NCBI GenBank assembly: GCA_016710275.1
Contig: JADJXS010000001.1
Location: forward strand, 4,030,001-4,094,000
Direction: 5' to 3'
Origin: Phycisphaerales bacterium
GTDB lineage: Bacteria; Planctomycetota; Phycisphaerae; UBA1845; Fen-1342
DNA: 64,000 nt
Shown here one piece after another: positions 9,114-17,876 of the stretch; positions within the stretch are counted from its first letter, which is position 1, and each line of letters opens with the position of its first letter. Position numbers and translations under genes: made by a program. The notes below the pieces were generated by a model. It did no database searches and was not told where the DNA came from. It worked only from the letters and a program-made list of their open reading frames with translations.

Positions 9114-10646
9114 ATGACGACTTCCGGCGACCCTCGCGATCTCATCCGCGACGAGAACCTCCGCCGCATCGGCGCGACGGTGCAACTGCCCGCGCCGCCC
9201 GACGCGGCCCGCCGCGCCCGCTGGCGCGGCGCAACAGACTCCGCGGCGACCGACTCCGCCTCTTCATCCACCGAGCGAGCCAAGGGAGCTTCGCACATGC
9301 GACGCAATTTCGGATTTGCCTGGATCGGTTCCGGGCTGGCCGCCGCGCTGGCCGTGTTCTGCTGGCTGGCGCTGCCCGTGCAGCGCGTCTCGGCCCAGAC
9401 CGTGCTGGCCGAGCTGCATCGTGCCGTGGCGCAGGGCATGACCATGACCCTGCGGGGAATTCACCTCGGATTCGTGCGGATCGACGGGCGAATCCTGATC
9501 GATCAGCTCGGCCCGGCGGCCGACGCGCAGACCGACGCGCTCTTCTCCGAGCTGAACGTCCGGCTGCTCTCCGACAACCCCGATTGGGAGGACATCGACG
9601 GCCTGTCAGTGATCTGCCAGACTCCCGCCGCCGCGTGGCGCTATTGCCGCGGCAACGGCGGATCGGCGTCGCTGTCCCCGGTGCGCCTGATGGACGCACT
9701 GATTGACGCCGTCGGGGCTAAGACGCTGCGCAAGCCGCGCGTCACGCCGACGTCCTATTTCACCGATCAGCCGCGCGACAATGAACCGTTCTGGAACCTG
9801 CTCGGGGATTTCGGAGCGATGCCGGTTGCGCTCTCCTTCGGCGATGAGCGCGGCTCCGTCCGCTACCAGTTTCCGCTGGTGCAGCGCCAGTATGTGCAGG
9901 CGCTCAACACCTTTCTGCTCCAACTGGCCTCTCCGAAGTCGTCCGGGATGCTGCTCGCCGCACTTCAACAGGATTGTCCGGACGCCGCGGTCGAGCCATC
10001 GCCGGCGAAGGGCCAGTGGGTGCTGCGCGTACCGAACCTGGCCCGCAGCCGGGCATTGAAACTGCTGCCGCGCTCGGTGCAATTGCCGGACATGGAGGCC
10101 TTCCTCCGTGATTACGAAATCACCTTCACCTATGACGCGAAGGAGCGGCGGATCGTCGAGATGAGCTGGGGATCGCTGCCCGCTGAAATGACGCAGGCGG
10201 GAATCTGGCCGGCCCTCAACTCGCTGATGGACCTGCCGGCGAACGCCCCGGAAGCCCTGAAACTGCCGATGGAGTCCGCCGAAGCGCTGCTCGACCACCT
10301 GCACAAGCACGCAGCGAGCGCAGCGGCCGAGGCGATCGGCGGCGGACGAACCCTGTTTCGAGTGAAGGGGCTGCCGCTGCCGTTCGATACGTCCGCCTCC
10401 GAGTGGGTGGCGCAACTCGACGAGATGAACGCGCAGCTCGAACTGCTCGTGCACTATGACGCGGACAGCAAGTCCGTGCAGCGCGCCGAGTTGCGGAACG
10501 TGGCCGGACCGGCCGGCGTCATCGAAATCGAAATCGGAAACGTCGTGATCGATGAGGCGCTGACCAACCCGCAGCGCTATCGCGATGCCGCGGCTGCAAA
10601 CGAGCTTCCGGCGCCCGGGGATTGGGAACACGCCGTCGGCTCATGA
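9114..10646 (+). CDS. Membrane-anchored protein paired with the ECF sigma factor (putative anti-sigma)
   Basis: A 510-residue protein with a cytoplasmic segment of about 65 residues, one membrane helix (about 67-87, GSGLAAALAVFCWLALP), and a large extracytoplasmic domain of about 420 residues rich in beta-strand-like sequence. I recognise no catalytic motif and no zinc-binding HxxxCxxC of the ZAS anti-sigma class. Position (2 bp after the sigma gene) and topology suggest it senses an envelope signal and controls the sigma factor; that is inference. The start is ATG 9114, and the gene ends before a strong hairpin at 10660-10701. Confidence 0.7.
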   Translation: MTTSGDPRDLIRDENLRRIGATVQLPAPPDAARRARWRGATDSAATDSASSSTERAKGASHMRRNFGFAWIGSGLAAALAVFCWLALPVQRVSAQTVLAELHRAVAQGMTMTLRGIHLGFVRIDGRILIDQLGPAADAQTDALFSELNVRLLSDNPDWEDIDGLSVICQTPAAAWRYCRGNGGSASLSPVRLMDALIDAVGAKTLRKPRVTPTSYFTDQPRDNEPFWNLLGDFGAMPVALSFGDERGSVRYQFPLVQRQYVQALNTFLLQLASPKSSGMLLAALQQDCPDAAVEPSPAKGQWVLRVPNLARSRALKLLPRSVQLPDMEAFLRDYEITFTYDAKERRIVEMSWGSLPAEMTQAGIWPALNSLMDLPANAPEALKLPMESAEALLDHLHKHAASAAAEAIGGGRTLFRVKGLPLPFDTSASEWVAQLDEMNAQLELLVHYDADSKSVQRAELRNVAGPAGVIEIEIGNVVIDEALTNPQRYRDAAAANELPAPGDWEHAVGS

Positions 10647-10659
10647 GCCAATCGACTCA

Positions 10660-10701
10660 GGCGGAGTTGCCCCTGTCGCCGCGCGGCAGGGCAACTCCGC
10701 C
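10660..10701. terminator. Hairpin between convergent genes, probable bidirectional terminator
   Basis: A perfect 13-bp inverted repeat, GGCGGAGTTGCCC at 10660-10672 and its complement at 10689-10701, separated by 16 bases. It lies 13 bp after the stop of the plus-strand membrane protein and 91 bp beyond the stop of the minus-strand radical SAM gene. No T-run follows, so termination without a U-tract or RNA stabilisation are both possible. Confidence 0.65.
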
Positions 10702-10792
10702 GTCGCGCGCGAACCGCCCTGCCAATCCGGTTGCGACCCGCCATGCACATGCAGCGCCGCACTGCCGCAATATCCGCATCCCCGTCGCCCCA

Positions 10793-11894
10793 TCACTCAA
10801 ACAAGCGCAACTGCCCGTCGTCGCGCTGTCCCCGTTCCTCCTTGCCGCCGCCTTCCTTCGTCCCCGCGCGCGATGGACTCCGCGGCTGCGGCCCGGGCGG
10901 GTCGGCCGCGATGCGCTTGGGGCGATCCCCCAATGCAGTGCCCGTGCTCAACCCGGCCTTCCGGGCGGAATTCTGAAAAAGCTGCCGCAGCGCCTCCCAG
11001 TACGGCCCGTGGCCGCGCATCCGCTCCCCGAAGCGCGGATCCGACAGCTCCCCGCGCCGCATCCCGCGAATCCGCAGCTCGACCGCCCGCGCCGCCAGCG
11101 GCAGCTCCGCCCGCAGTCGCGGCAGAAACACCTCGCGCACACTGCCCGGCAGCCGCAGCGCCGTCATCGCGGCCGTCTGCGCCCCCGCCTCCGCGGCGCG
11201 CTCCAGAATCTCCGGCACTTCGCGATCATTCAGCCCCGGTATCAGCGGCGCCACCATCACCCCCGTCGGCACGCCCGCCGCATGCAGCCGCCGCAGCGCC
11301 TCGAACCGCCGCGACGGCGGAGGCGCTCCCGGCTCGATCTTCTTTGCGTTCGCGTCGCGGGCAAACGGGATGCTCAGGAACACCCGAACGCCGGCCGCCT
11401 CGTTCAGCGCCGCCAGCAACTCCGCGTCGCGCACCACCAGGTACGCCTTCGTCACGATCCCGGCCGGCGTCTGGAACCGCCGGCATACGTCCAGGCACGC
11501 ACGGGTCAGCCCGTACACCGCCTCCAGCGGCTGGTAGCAATCCGTCACGCCGGAAAAGACGATCCGCTCGCGCGGCCACGCCGGCCGCGACAGCGCCCGC
11601 TCCAGCAGCACGGCCGCGTTCACCTTCACCGTGATCTGCGAATCGAAATCCGTCCCCGCGCCCAGGCCGATGTACTCATGCGTCGGCCTTGCGTAGCAAT
11701 AGGCGCAGGCATGCTGACAGCCGCGATAGGGGTTGACGCTCCAGCGGAACGAAAGATCGGGGCTGTCATTCTCGGAGAGGATCGACCGCGCGGTCTCCTC
11801 ATAGACTTGCAGCGCCCGCCGGCGGCACTTCGCCCAGCCACTCGCGATGGGCGGCCACGAACGGATTGGGCGGGTTGGCGATCGGTCTTCGCAT
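10793..11894 (-). CDS. PA0069-family radical SAM protein, N-terminus frameshifted
   Basis: The main frame encodes NPYRGCQHACAYCYARPTHEY, with a CxxxCxxC cluster-binding triad typical of the PA0069/Rv2578c radical SAM group, and then VFSGVTDCYQPLE. The family's usual N-terminal block (NPPNPFVAAHREWLGE) is also present, but in another frame, read from ATG 11894 to a stop at 11799. Joining the two frames requires skipping one base in the GC-rich stretch near 11812-11825. Either the gene is broken, the read is wrong by one base, or a shorter product starts at ATG 11926 in the main frame with an atypical N-terminus. The function of the family is unknown. The C-terminus is charged low complexity. 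Confidence 0.8.
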
Positions 11895-12280
11895 CGGGGT
11901 CGGCCCCCATCATGAAGATGCCGCATCGGCGCGTCGCGGTCTGCTTCGGCGCTGCCAGGGGCGCCGGGTGACGCGAATCCGCGGCTTTAGTTAGGATAAT
12001 GTTAGATTCCGGCGGAGAATGCAAGCGGCGGGTCCGGAAATCACCAAAGGTCGGAAAACGCAACAGCCCGCGCCGGCCGGTCGATACAGAACAAATGCCG
12101 GAGCCGATGCCGACCTGCGCGGCTCCGCTCGACTCGGGAAGCGGTCCGGGCGCTGCACAGCCGCTCGAACCCGATTCTCGAAGTCGGTTTGACGATGCTA
12201 TGGGACGTTCGTAGCATCACTTGGGCCGCCGCAGCGGGGGCCCGGGATTCGCCCGCGGCTGTCGCGGAGGGAGGTCCGAG
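11895..12280. other. Intergenic region before prkA, with an inverted repeat
   Basis: About 390 bp without a convincing gene between two divergent genes. It has an AT-richer patch near 11988-12010 containing TAGGATAAT, a possible -10-like element. A 7-bp inverted repeat, GATGCTA/TAGCATC, spans 12194-12218, about 60 bp before the prkA start. The hairpin could be an operator or a leader-RNA structure. No known RNA family is recognised. Confidence 0.4.
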
Positions 12281-14338
12281 ATGCCCGATCGCTCCGAACT
12301 GCTCACGATCGTCGATCAGCACCTGGACAAGACGCGCTTCCGGCAACAGCACTGGGAGGGGTCGTTTCTCGATTATCTGGACCTGGTGGCGCAGAACCCC
12401 GCGGTGGCGCGGAATGCCTACCAGCGCATCTACGACATGATCCTGCACTTTGGGACGCGGAAGTATTCGTACCTGAAGCAGGACTATGTGCACTACAACT
12501 TCTTCGACGACCCGATCGACAACGGGGCCGACGGCATCTTCGGGCTGGACGGCCCGATTCAGCGGCTGGTGGACGTGTTCAAGTCCGCGGCCCGCGGCTA
12601 CGGCAGCGAGCGGCGCATCCTGCTGCTGCACGGCCCGGTCGGATCGTCCAAGAGCACGATCGTGCGGCTGCTCAAGAAGGGGCTGGAGCATTACTCGCAG
12701 CTCGATCAGGGGGCGCTGCACACCTTCTCGTGGAAAATCGAGGGGGAGGACGGCACGACCGAGCTGCACCACTGCCCGATGCACGAGGAGCCGCTGAAGC
12801 TGATTCCGCGGCGCGTGCGGCGCGAGGTGCTGGCCAAGCTCAACGCCGAACTGCCGGAGGATCGCCAGGTGCGGGTCGAGGGCGACCTCGATCCGTTCTG
12901 CCGGCGGATGTTCGAGGATCTGCTGATCCGCTACGACGGCGACTGGCGGAAGGTGCTGGATCACGTCGTGGTGCGGCGGCTGGTGCTGTCGGAGAAGGAC
13001 CGCCGCGGCATCGGCACCTTCCAGCCGAAGGACGAAAAGAACCAGGACTCGACCGAGCTGACCGGCGACATCAACTACCGCAAGATCGCGCAGTACGGCA
13101 GCGACTCCGACCCGCGGGCCTTCAACTTCGACGGCGAGCTGAACATCGCCAATCGCGGCGTGTGCGAGTTCATCGAGGTGCTCAAGCTCGACGTGGCGTT
13201 CCTCTATGACCTGCTCGGCGCTTCGCAGGAACACGCGATCAAACCCAAGAAGTTCGCGCAGACCGACATCGACGAGGTCATCATCGGGCACACGAACGAG
13301 CCGGAGTACAGGAAGCTCCAGAACAACGAGCTGATGGAGGCCTTCCGCGACCGCACGATCAAGATCGACGTGCCCTACAACATCCGCCTGCACGACGAGA
13401 TCAAGATCTACGAGAAGGATTTCAACAAGGACCGCGTTCGCGGCATCCACCTCGCGCCGCACACGATCGAGGTGGCGGCGATGTGGGCGGTGCTGACGCG
13501 CCTCGAAGAGCCGAAGAAGGCCGGGCTGACGCTGATGCAGAAGCTCAAGCTCTACGACGGCAAGAACATCCCCGGCTTCACCGAGGACTCGATCAAGGAG
13601 CTGCGCGGGGAAAGCCCGCGCGAGGGCATGCAGGGCATCAGCCCGCGCTACATCCAGGACAAGATCTCCAATTGCCTCGTCAGCGAGCAGGCCCAGCAGG
13701 ATCGCGCCATCAACCCCTTCATGGTGATGAACGAGCTGGAAACCGGCCTCTCGCACCACTCGCTCATCAACGACGAGGAGCTCAAGAAGCGCTACAAGGA
13801 GTTGCTCTCCGTCGTCCGCGAGGAGTATGAGGACGTGCTCAAGGGCGAGGTGCAGCGCGCCATCAGCGCCGACGAGGAAGCCATCCAGCGGCTGGCCGCG
13901 AACTACATCGAGAACCTGCGGGCCTACACGCAGCACGAGAAGGTGCGGAACAAGTACACCGGCCGCGACGAGGAGCCGGATGAGCGGCTGATGCGCAGCA
14001 TCGAGGAAAAGATCGACATCCCCGAGAGCCGCAAGGACGACTTCCGCCAGGAAGTGATGAACTACATCGGCGCCCTGGCGCTCGACGGCAAGAAATTCGA
14101 ATACCACATGAACGCGCGGCTGCACAAGGCGCTGGAGCTGAAGCTGTTCGAGGACAGCCGCGACACCATCAAGCTCAAGAACGTGGTCAGCGGCGTGGTC
14201 GACGACGAGACGCAGGCCAAGATCGACGTGGTCAAGCAGCGGCTGATCAAGTTCTTCGGCTACAACGAGACCAGCGCCACCGACGTGCTCAACTACGTCG
14301 CCAGCATCTTCGCCCGCGGCGACACCAAGAAGAGCTGA
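12281..14338 (+). CDS. prkA: PrkA-family serine protein kinase (YeaG-like)
   Basis: A 685-residue PrkA homologue. The N-terminal AAA-like domain has a P-loop in GPVGSSKSTI near residue 120, and the C-terminal PrkA kinase domain contains the block KLYDGKNIPGF. PrkA/YeaG is a cytoplasmic stress and sporulation-related kinase, often encoded with a DUF444 protein (YeaH) and SpoVR; neither partner is in this window. ATG 12281 has a strong GGAGGGAGG upstream. The length is close to the family norm of 630-690 residues. It is transcribed alone towards the M16-like gene. Confidence 0.92.
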   Translation: MPDRSELLTIVDQHLDKTRFRQQHWEGSFLDYLDLVAQNPAVARNAYQRIYDMILHFGTRKYSYLKQDYVHYNFFDDPIDNGADGIFGLDGPIQRLVDVFKSAARGYGSERRILLLHGPVGSSKSTIVRLLKKGLEHYSQLDQGALHTFSWKIEGEDGTTELHHCPMHEEPLKLIPRRVRREVLAKLNAELPEDRQVRVEGDLDPFCRRMFEDLLIRYDGDWRKVLDHVVVRRLVLSEKDRRGIGTFQPKDEKNQDSTELTGDINYRKIAQYGSDSDPRAFNFDGELNIANRGVCEFIEVLKLDVAFLYDLLGASQEHAIKPKKFAQTDIDEVIIGHTNEPEYRKLQNNELMEAFRDRTIKIDVPYNIRLHDEIKIYEKDFNKDRVRGIHLAPHTIEVAAMWAVLTRLEEPKKAGLTLMQKLKLYDGKNIPGFTEDSIKELRGESPREGMQGISPRYIQDKISNCLVSEQAQQDRAINPFMVMNELETGLSHHSLINDEELKKRYKELLSVVREEYEDVLKGEVQRAISADEEAIQRLAANYIENLRAYTQHEKVRNKYTGRDEEPDERLMRSIEEKIDIPESRKDDFRQEVMNYIGALALDGKKFEYHMNARLHKALELKLFEDSRDTIKLKNVVSGVVDDETQAKIDVVKQRLIKFFGYNETSATDVLNYVASIFARGDTKKS

Positions 14339-14359
14339 CGCCGGACGCCGCCGGCATCG

Positions 14360-15706
14360 TCACAGCCGCGTCGGGCCGATGGTCGCCGTGCACAGCCGCG
14401 ACAGGTCCAGCTCGCGCGCCCGCGCCAGCACCTGGTCGCGCGTCACGCTGCGCAGCGCCTCGATCCGCGCCTCCGCGCCGATCGGCGCGTCGAAGTGGAA
14501 CAGGTCGTCGCTGAGGTTGGCCGCCCGCGCGCGGGTCAGGTCGCTCTCGGTGTGCATCTGCGCGATGAGCTGGTTTTGCGCTCGATGCGTTTCCTCCGCG
14601 GTCAGATCCTCCCCCACCCGCCGCAGTTCGCGCAGCAGCGTGTCATGCGTCGTGCGGCAGCGCTCGGGCGTCGTGCTGGCCCCCAGGTGGATCACGCCGC
14701 AGCCGCGCGGGTTCTCGTTCCACGCTCCCACCCAGTACACCAGCCCCTGCTTCTCGCGCACCTCCGTGAACAGCCGCCCGCTCATCCCCCCGCTCAAGAC
14801 GCCCAGCAGCACCTGCTCCGCCGGCTCACGCGGATCGCCGCGCTCCACTCCCGGCAGCACCATCGCGATGTACTGCTGCTTGAGCCGCTTGGAGCGGTGC
14901 GCCTGCCGCGGCGAGAAGGTCGCCGCGACCCGCTCGCGACCCGCGCGGTCCGCATCGCCGAAGCGCGAGAACAGCCGCTCGCAATCCCGCGCCAGCACGT
15001 CGGCATCCAATGGACCGGCGGCGCTGATCTGCAGCCGGCCGGCCGAGTAGTGATTCCGCCAATGATCCAGCACCGCCGCGCGCGTGATGCGCGGCAGCGT
15101 GGCCGGTGCACCGCCGACGTGCCGCCCGTAGACCGGCCCCAGCGCCAGCCGCTGGATCATCAGTCGCACCACGTCCTGCGGATCATCCTGCATGTGCTTG
15201 AGGTCGAGCAGCGCGTGATCGACGTTTACGCGCAACGCGTCCGCGGGAAACGACGGCCGCGTCAGCAGCTCAGCCGCCAGCTCGGTGCACGCGCGCACGA
15301 ACTCCGGCAGGCAGATGATCCGCAGCACCGTCGATTGCCGCCCGCTGACGGTCGTCCACTGTGCCCCGAGCCGATCGAAGGCATCGGCGATCGCGCGCCC
15401 GCTGTGATTGCGCGTGCCCTTGGAAAGCGTGCGCTCCAGGATGCAGGACATCCCCGCGAGCCGCGCGGGGTCGTCCGCCGCCCCGCTGAGCATCCGGAAG
15501 ATCAGCGCCACCGTGTCGCGCTCGGGCAGCAGCTCGGCCGCCAGTTGCGCGCCGCAATCCAGCTCGAAACAGCGGATGCCCGCACCGACCGGAGCGGCGG
15601 CCGGCCGCACTCGCCGCAGCGCTGTTCCCTCGGCGGCGATCGGCGCAGGTTCGGGTTGAGCACGACGGCGCGGCGCGGAAGAGGGTGCGGGGGGCTTGCC
15701 GGGCAT
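14360..15706 (-). CDS. M16-family peptidase homologue lacking the zinc-binding motif
   Basis: A 448-residue M16B-type protein with both halves of the fold. The second-half motif LFTEVREKQGLVYWVGA is well kept near residue 310. The place of the zinc motif HxxEH reads SCILERTLSKGT at about residue 95: both histidines are replaced (Cys and Arg) while the glutamate and the following KGT remain. This is the pattern of the non-catalytic partner subunit of M16B pairs. No active partner lies beside it in this window. The N-terminal 30 residues are proline and alanine rich and could be a linker. Confidence 0.85.
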   Translation of the reverse strand: MPGKPPAPSSAPRRRAQPEPAPIAAEGTALRRVRPAAAPVGAGIRCFELDCGAQLAAELLPERDTVALIFRMLSGAADDPARLAGMSCILERTLSKGTRNHSGRAIADAFDRLGAQWTTVSGRQSTVLRIICLPEFVRACTELAAELLTRPSFPADALRVNVDHALLDLKHMQDDPQDVVRLMIQRLALGPVYGRHVGGAPATLPRITRAAVLDHWRNHYSAGRLQISAAGPLDADVLARDCERLFSRFGDADRAGRERVAATFSPRQAHRSKRLKQQYIAMVLPGVERGDPREPAEQVLLGVLSGGMSGRLFTEVREKQGLVYWVGAWNENPRGCGVIHLGASTTPERCRTTHDTLLRELRRVGEDLTAEETHRAQNQLIAQMHTESDLTRARAANLSDDLFHFDAPIGAEARIEALRSVTRDQVLARARELDLSRLCTATIGPTRL

Positions 15707-15843
15707 GTGGGGTCAAGGCTCCGTCGGCCGGCGCGGAGCGCGGGCGCGTGCTGGAAAAGGGCGACGGACGGATTGTAGCGGCCTTCGCGGCGCGCAGCGT
15801 CATCGCGCCAATGATGACCGCGCGATGATGGCGGCTGAACCGA

Positions 15844-17655
15844 CTACTGAACCAGCAGCGCCACAAAGGGATCGATGTCGAAGTTCGTCAGGTCGCCGTC
15901 CTCGTCAATGTCCAGCACGCAAGTCGCATCGCAGGCGTAGATCGCCTCCCACGCCGCCACGCCGTCCACCAGCGCCAGCACGAAGGGGTCGATGTCAAAA
16001 TTGTCCAGCCGCCCGTCGCAATTCGCGTCGCCCGGCACTCTGATCGTCACAGACGCGACGCTGCTGGCAGTCGTGCCGCAGGCATCGGTGATGAATACCT
16101 GGTAGTCGCCCGCGTCATCCGCCGTCGGCGCCGGAATCACCAACATCGCCCCTCCCACTCCGGGAATCACACTGCCATCCTTCTGCCAGACGTAAGTCGC
16201 GCCGCCCGTAGCGCCGACCGAGACACTGAGCGTCAGCGCATCGGTCGTGCAGGTGCTTCCGCCCTGAGGCTGAGAGAGGATCGTCGGACCGGGGCTGACG
16301 CACTCATCCGGAATGCCGTCGCAGTTGCAATCCGCGCTGAACCCGGAAGAGATGTCCGCGTAGTCGGGACTGCCGTTGCTGTTGCAGTCCGGCGCGTTGG
16401 CGGGAACGATCTTGAACAGCTCGCCGCCCTGATCGCAGATGTACAGCTCGCCCCGCGCATCCTCACCGAACGATGCAATCGCGCCGATCGTCGAGCCGAC
16501 CGGCGCGAGCTGCGCCGTGCGGTCGGTCAGTTCGGTCACGCCCTCCTGCGGCGAATATCGCAGGGACCAGACGTTCGCCGAGCAATAATCAGCGAAGAAG
16601 TATGTGCCGCGCAGCGCCGGAATCGCGCAGCCGCGATAGACGTATCCGCCGGTGATCGAGCAGCGCCCGCCGCCGTGCGCGTACGTGTGAATCGGCAGCG
16701 TCAGCGTCGGCGCATTGCAGGTGCAACCGGTCCGCCCCGTACAGTCCAACCCCTCCATGCAGCGCCACCCGTAATTCAGGGGCGTCATCTCACCGGCCGA
16801 CTGGAAGTTCAGCTCCTCGATCGCATCCTGCCCCACGTCCGCGATCCACAAATCGCCCGTGCCGCGGTCGAACGCCGGCCGCCACGGGTTTCGCAGGCCG
16901 AATGCCCAGATCTCGTCATCCCCGGTGATGCCGACGTAGGGATTGTCGGGCGGGATCGCGTAGTTCCGATCGGCGTTGCCGGGCAACTCGTCATCGTCCT
17001 CATCGCCGACGATGTCATTCGGCCCGTCCACGTCGATCCGCAGCATCTTTCCGAGCAGTTGGCTGGTGATGTCCTGTGCCCGATTGCCCGGATCGTTCTG
17101 GCTCCCGCCGTCGCCGAAGGCCGCGTAGAGGTAGCCGTCCGGCCCGAAGCCGATCCACCCGCCGTTGTGATTGCTGAAGGGCTGCGCCAGCCGCAGGATC
17201 GTGTGCGCACTGCCGGGATCGGCCATGTCGGGGTTGTTCTCGCTCCGTTGGTACCGTGCAATCACACTGACGCCCGGCGACGGCCACTCCGTGTAACAAA
17301 CGTAGAAGTAGCCGTTCTCCTCGTACTGCGGATGAAACGCCAGCCCCAGCAACCCCTGCTCGCTGTTGGCTGACAGGTTGCTCACCACCAGAAAGTCATC
17401 GGGCTTGAGCGTGTTGGTCGTCAGATCAAGCACTTTGATCCGCCCCGCCGTGGCCTGCGTCTGCGAACTGATGTCGCGCTGCGAGACAATGAACAGGCGC
17501 GTGAAGTCTCCCACCGGCGCTGTCGCATAAATCGGCCGCACCAGACCCGCCTGTACACGGATCGCGGTGAAGTCCTGCCCGCCGGCCGGCGCGCCGGCCG
17601 CGGCGACTGCAAGCAACCCCATCCATCCACAAAAACGCAGAATTCCGTCACGCAT
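15844..17655 (-). CDS. Secreted PQQ-type sugar dehydrogenase with Ig-like domain and dockerin-like tail
   Basis: A 603-residue exported protein with a signal peptide of about 26 residues. Residues 30-410 form a soluble aldose sugar dehydrogenase/Hhip-like beta-propeller (EQGLLGLAFHPQYEENGYFYVCYT, GWIGFGPDGYLYAAFGDGG, FGLRNPWRPAFDR). These enzymes oxidise sugars with PQQ in the periplasm or outside the cell. An Ig-like domain follows (about 455-540). Two EF-hand-like units end the protein, GDANCDGRLDNFDIDPF and EDGDLTNFDIDPF, resembling a dockerin. The same tail type occurs at 37638-39443. Confidence 0.85.
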   Translation of the reverse strand: MRDGILRFCGWMGLLAVAAAGAPAGGQDFTAIRVQAGLVRPIYATAPVGDFTRLFIVSQRDISSQTQATAGRIKVLDLTTNTLKPDDFLVVSNLSANSEQGLLGLAFHPQYEENGYFYVCYTEWPSPGVSVIARYQRSENNPDMADPGSAHTILRLAQPFSNHNGGWIGFGPDGYLYAAFGDGGSQNDPGNRAQDITSQLLGKMLRIDVDGPNDIVGDEDDDELPGNADRNYAIPPDNPYVGITGDDEIWAFGLRNPWRPAFDRGTGDLWIADVGQDAIEELNFQSAGEMTPLNYGWRCMEGLDCTGRTGCTCNAPTLTLPIHTYAHGGGRCSITGGYVYRGCAIPALRGTYFFADYCSANVWSLRYSPQEGVTELTDRTAQLAPVGSTIGAIASFGEDARGELYICDQGGELFKIVPANAPDCNSNGSPDYADISSGFSADCNCDGIPDECVSPGPTILSQPQGGSTCTTDALTLSVSVGATGGATYVWQKDGSVIPGVGGAMLVIPAPTADDAGDYQVFITDACGTTASSVASVTIRVPGDANCDGRLDNFDIDPFVLALVDGVAAWEAIYACDATCVLDIDEDGDLTNFDIDPFVALLVQ

Positions 17656-17876
17656 GGTGTGACTCCATTACGGCAATCGCCGGCTGACATCGGGAAGGCG
17701 GACTCGGGCCGCTGACCAGCCCCACAACCCCCGGTGCGGCGCACGCGCCCCGGGACAGACCGTTCGCGCGGGAATTATAGCCGGAGCGGGGTGTCTGATT
17801 CTCGGATGGCGGCGAGGATCGAACGCGGATCAGGGGCAATTCTCCCTGGTCCGATATTCGCCTACGGTCGAGCTTC

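Noticed and set aside
12041..14125. Long minus-strand open frame (694 codons) opposite prkA
   Set aside because: Antisense to prkA, with hydrophobic Leu/Val-rich translation typical of complement-strand shadows.
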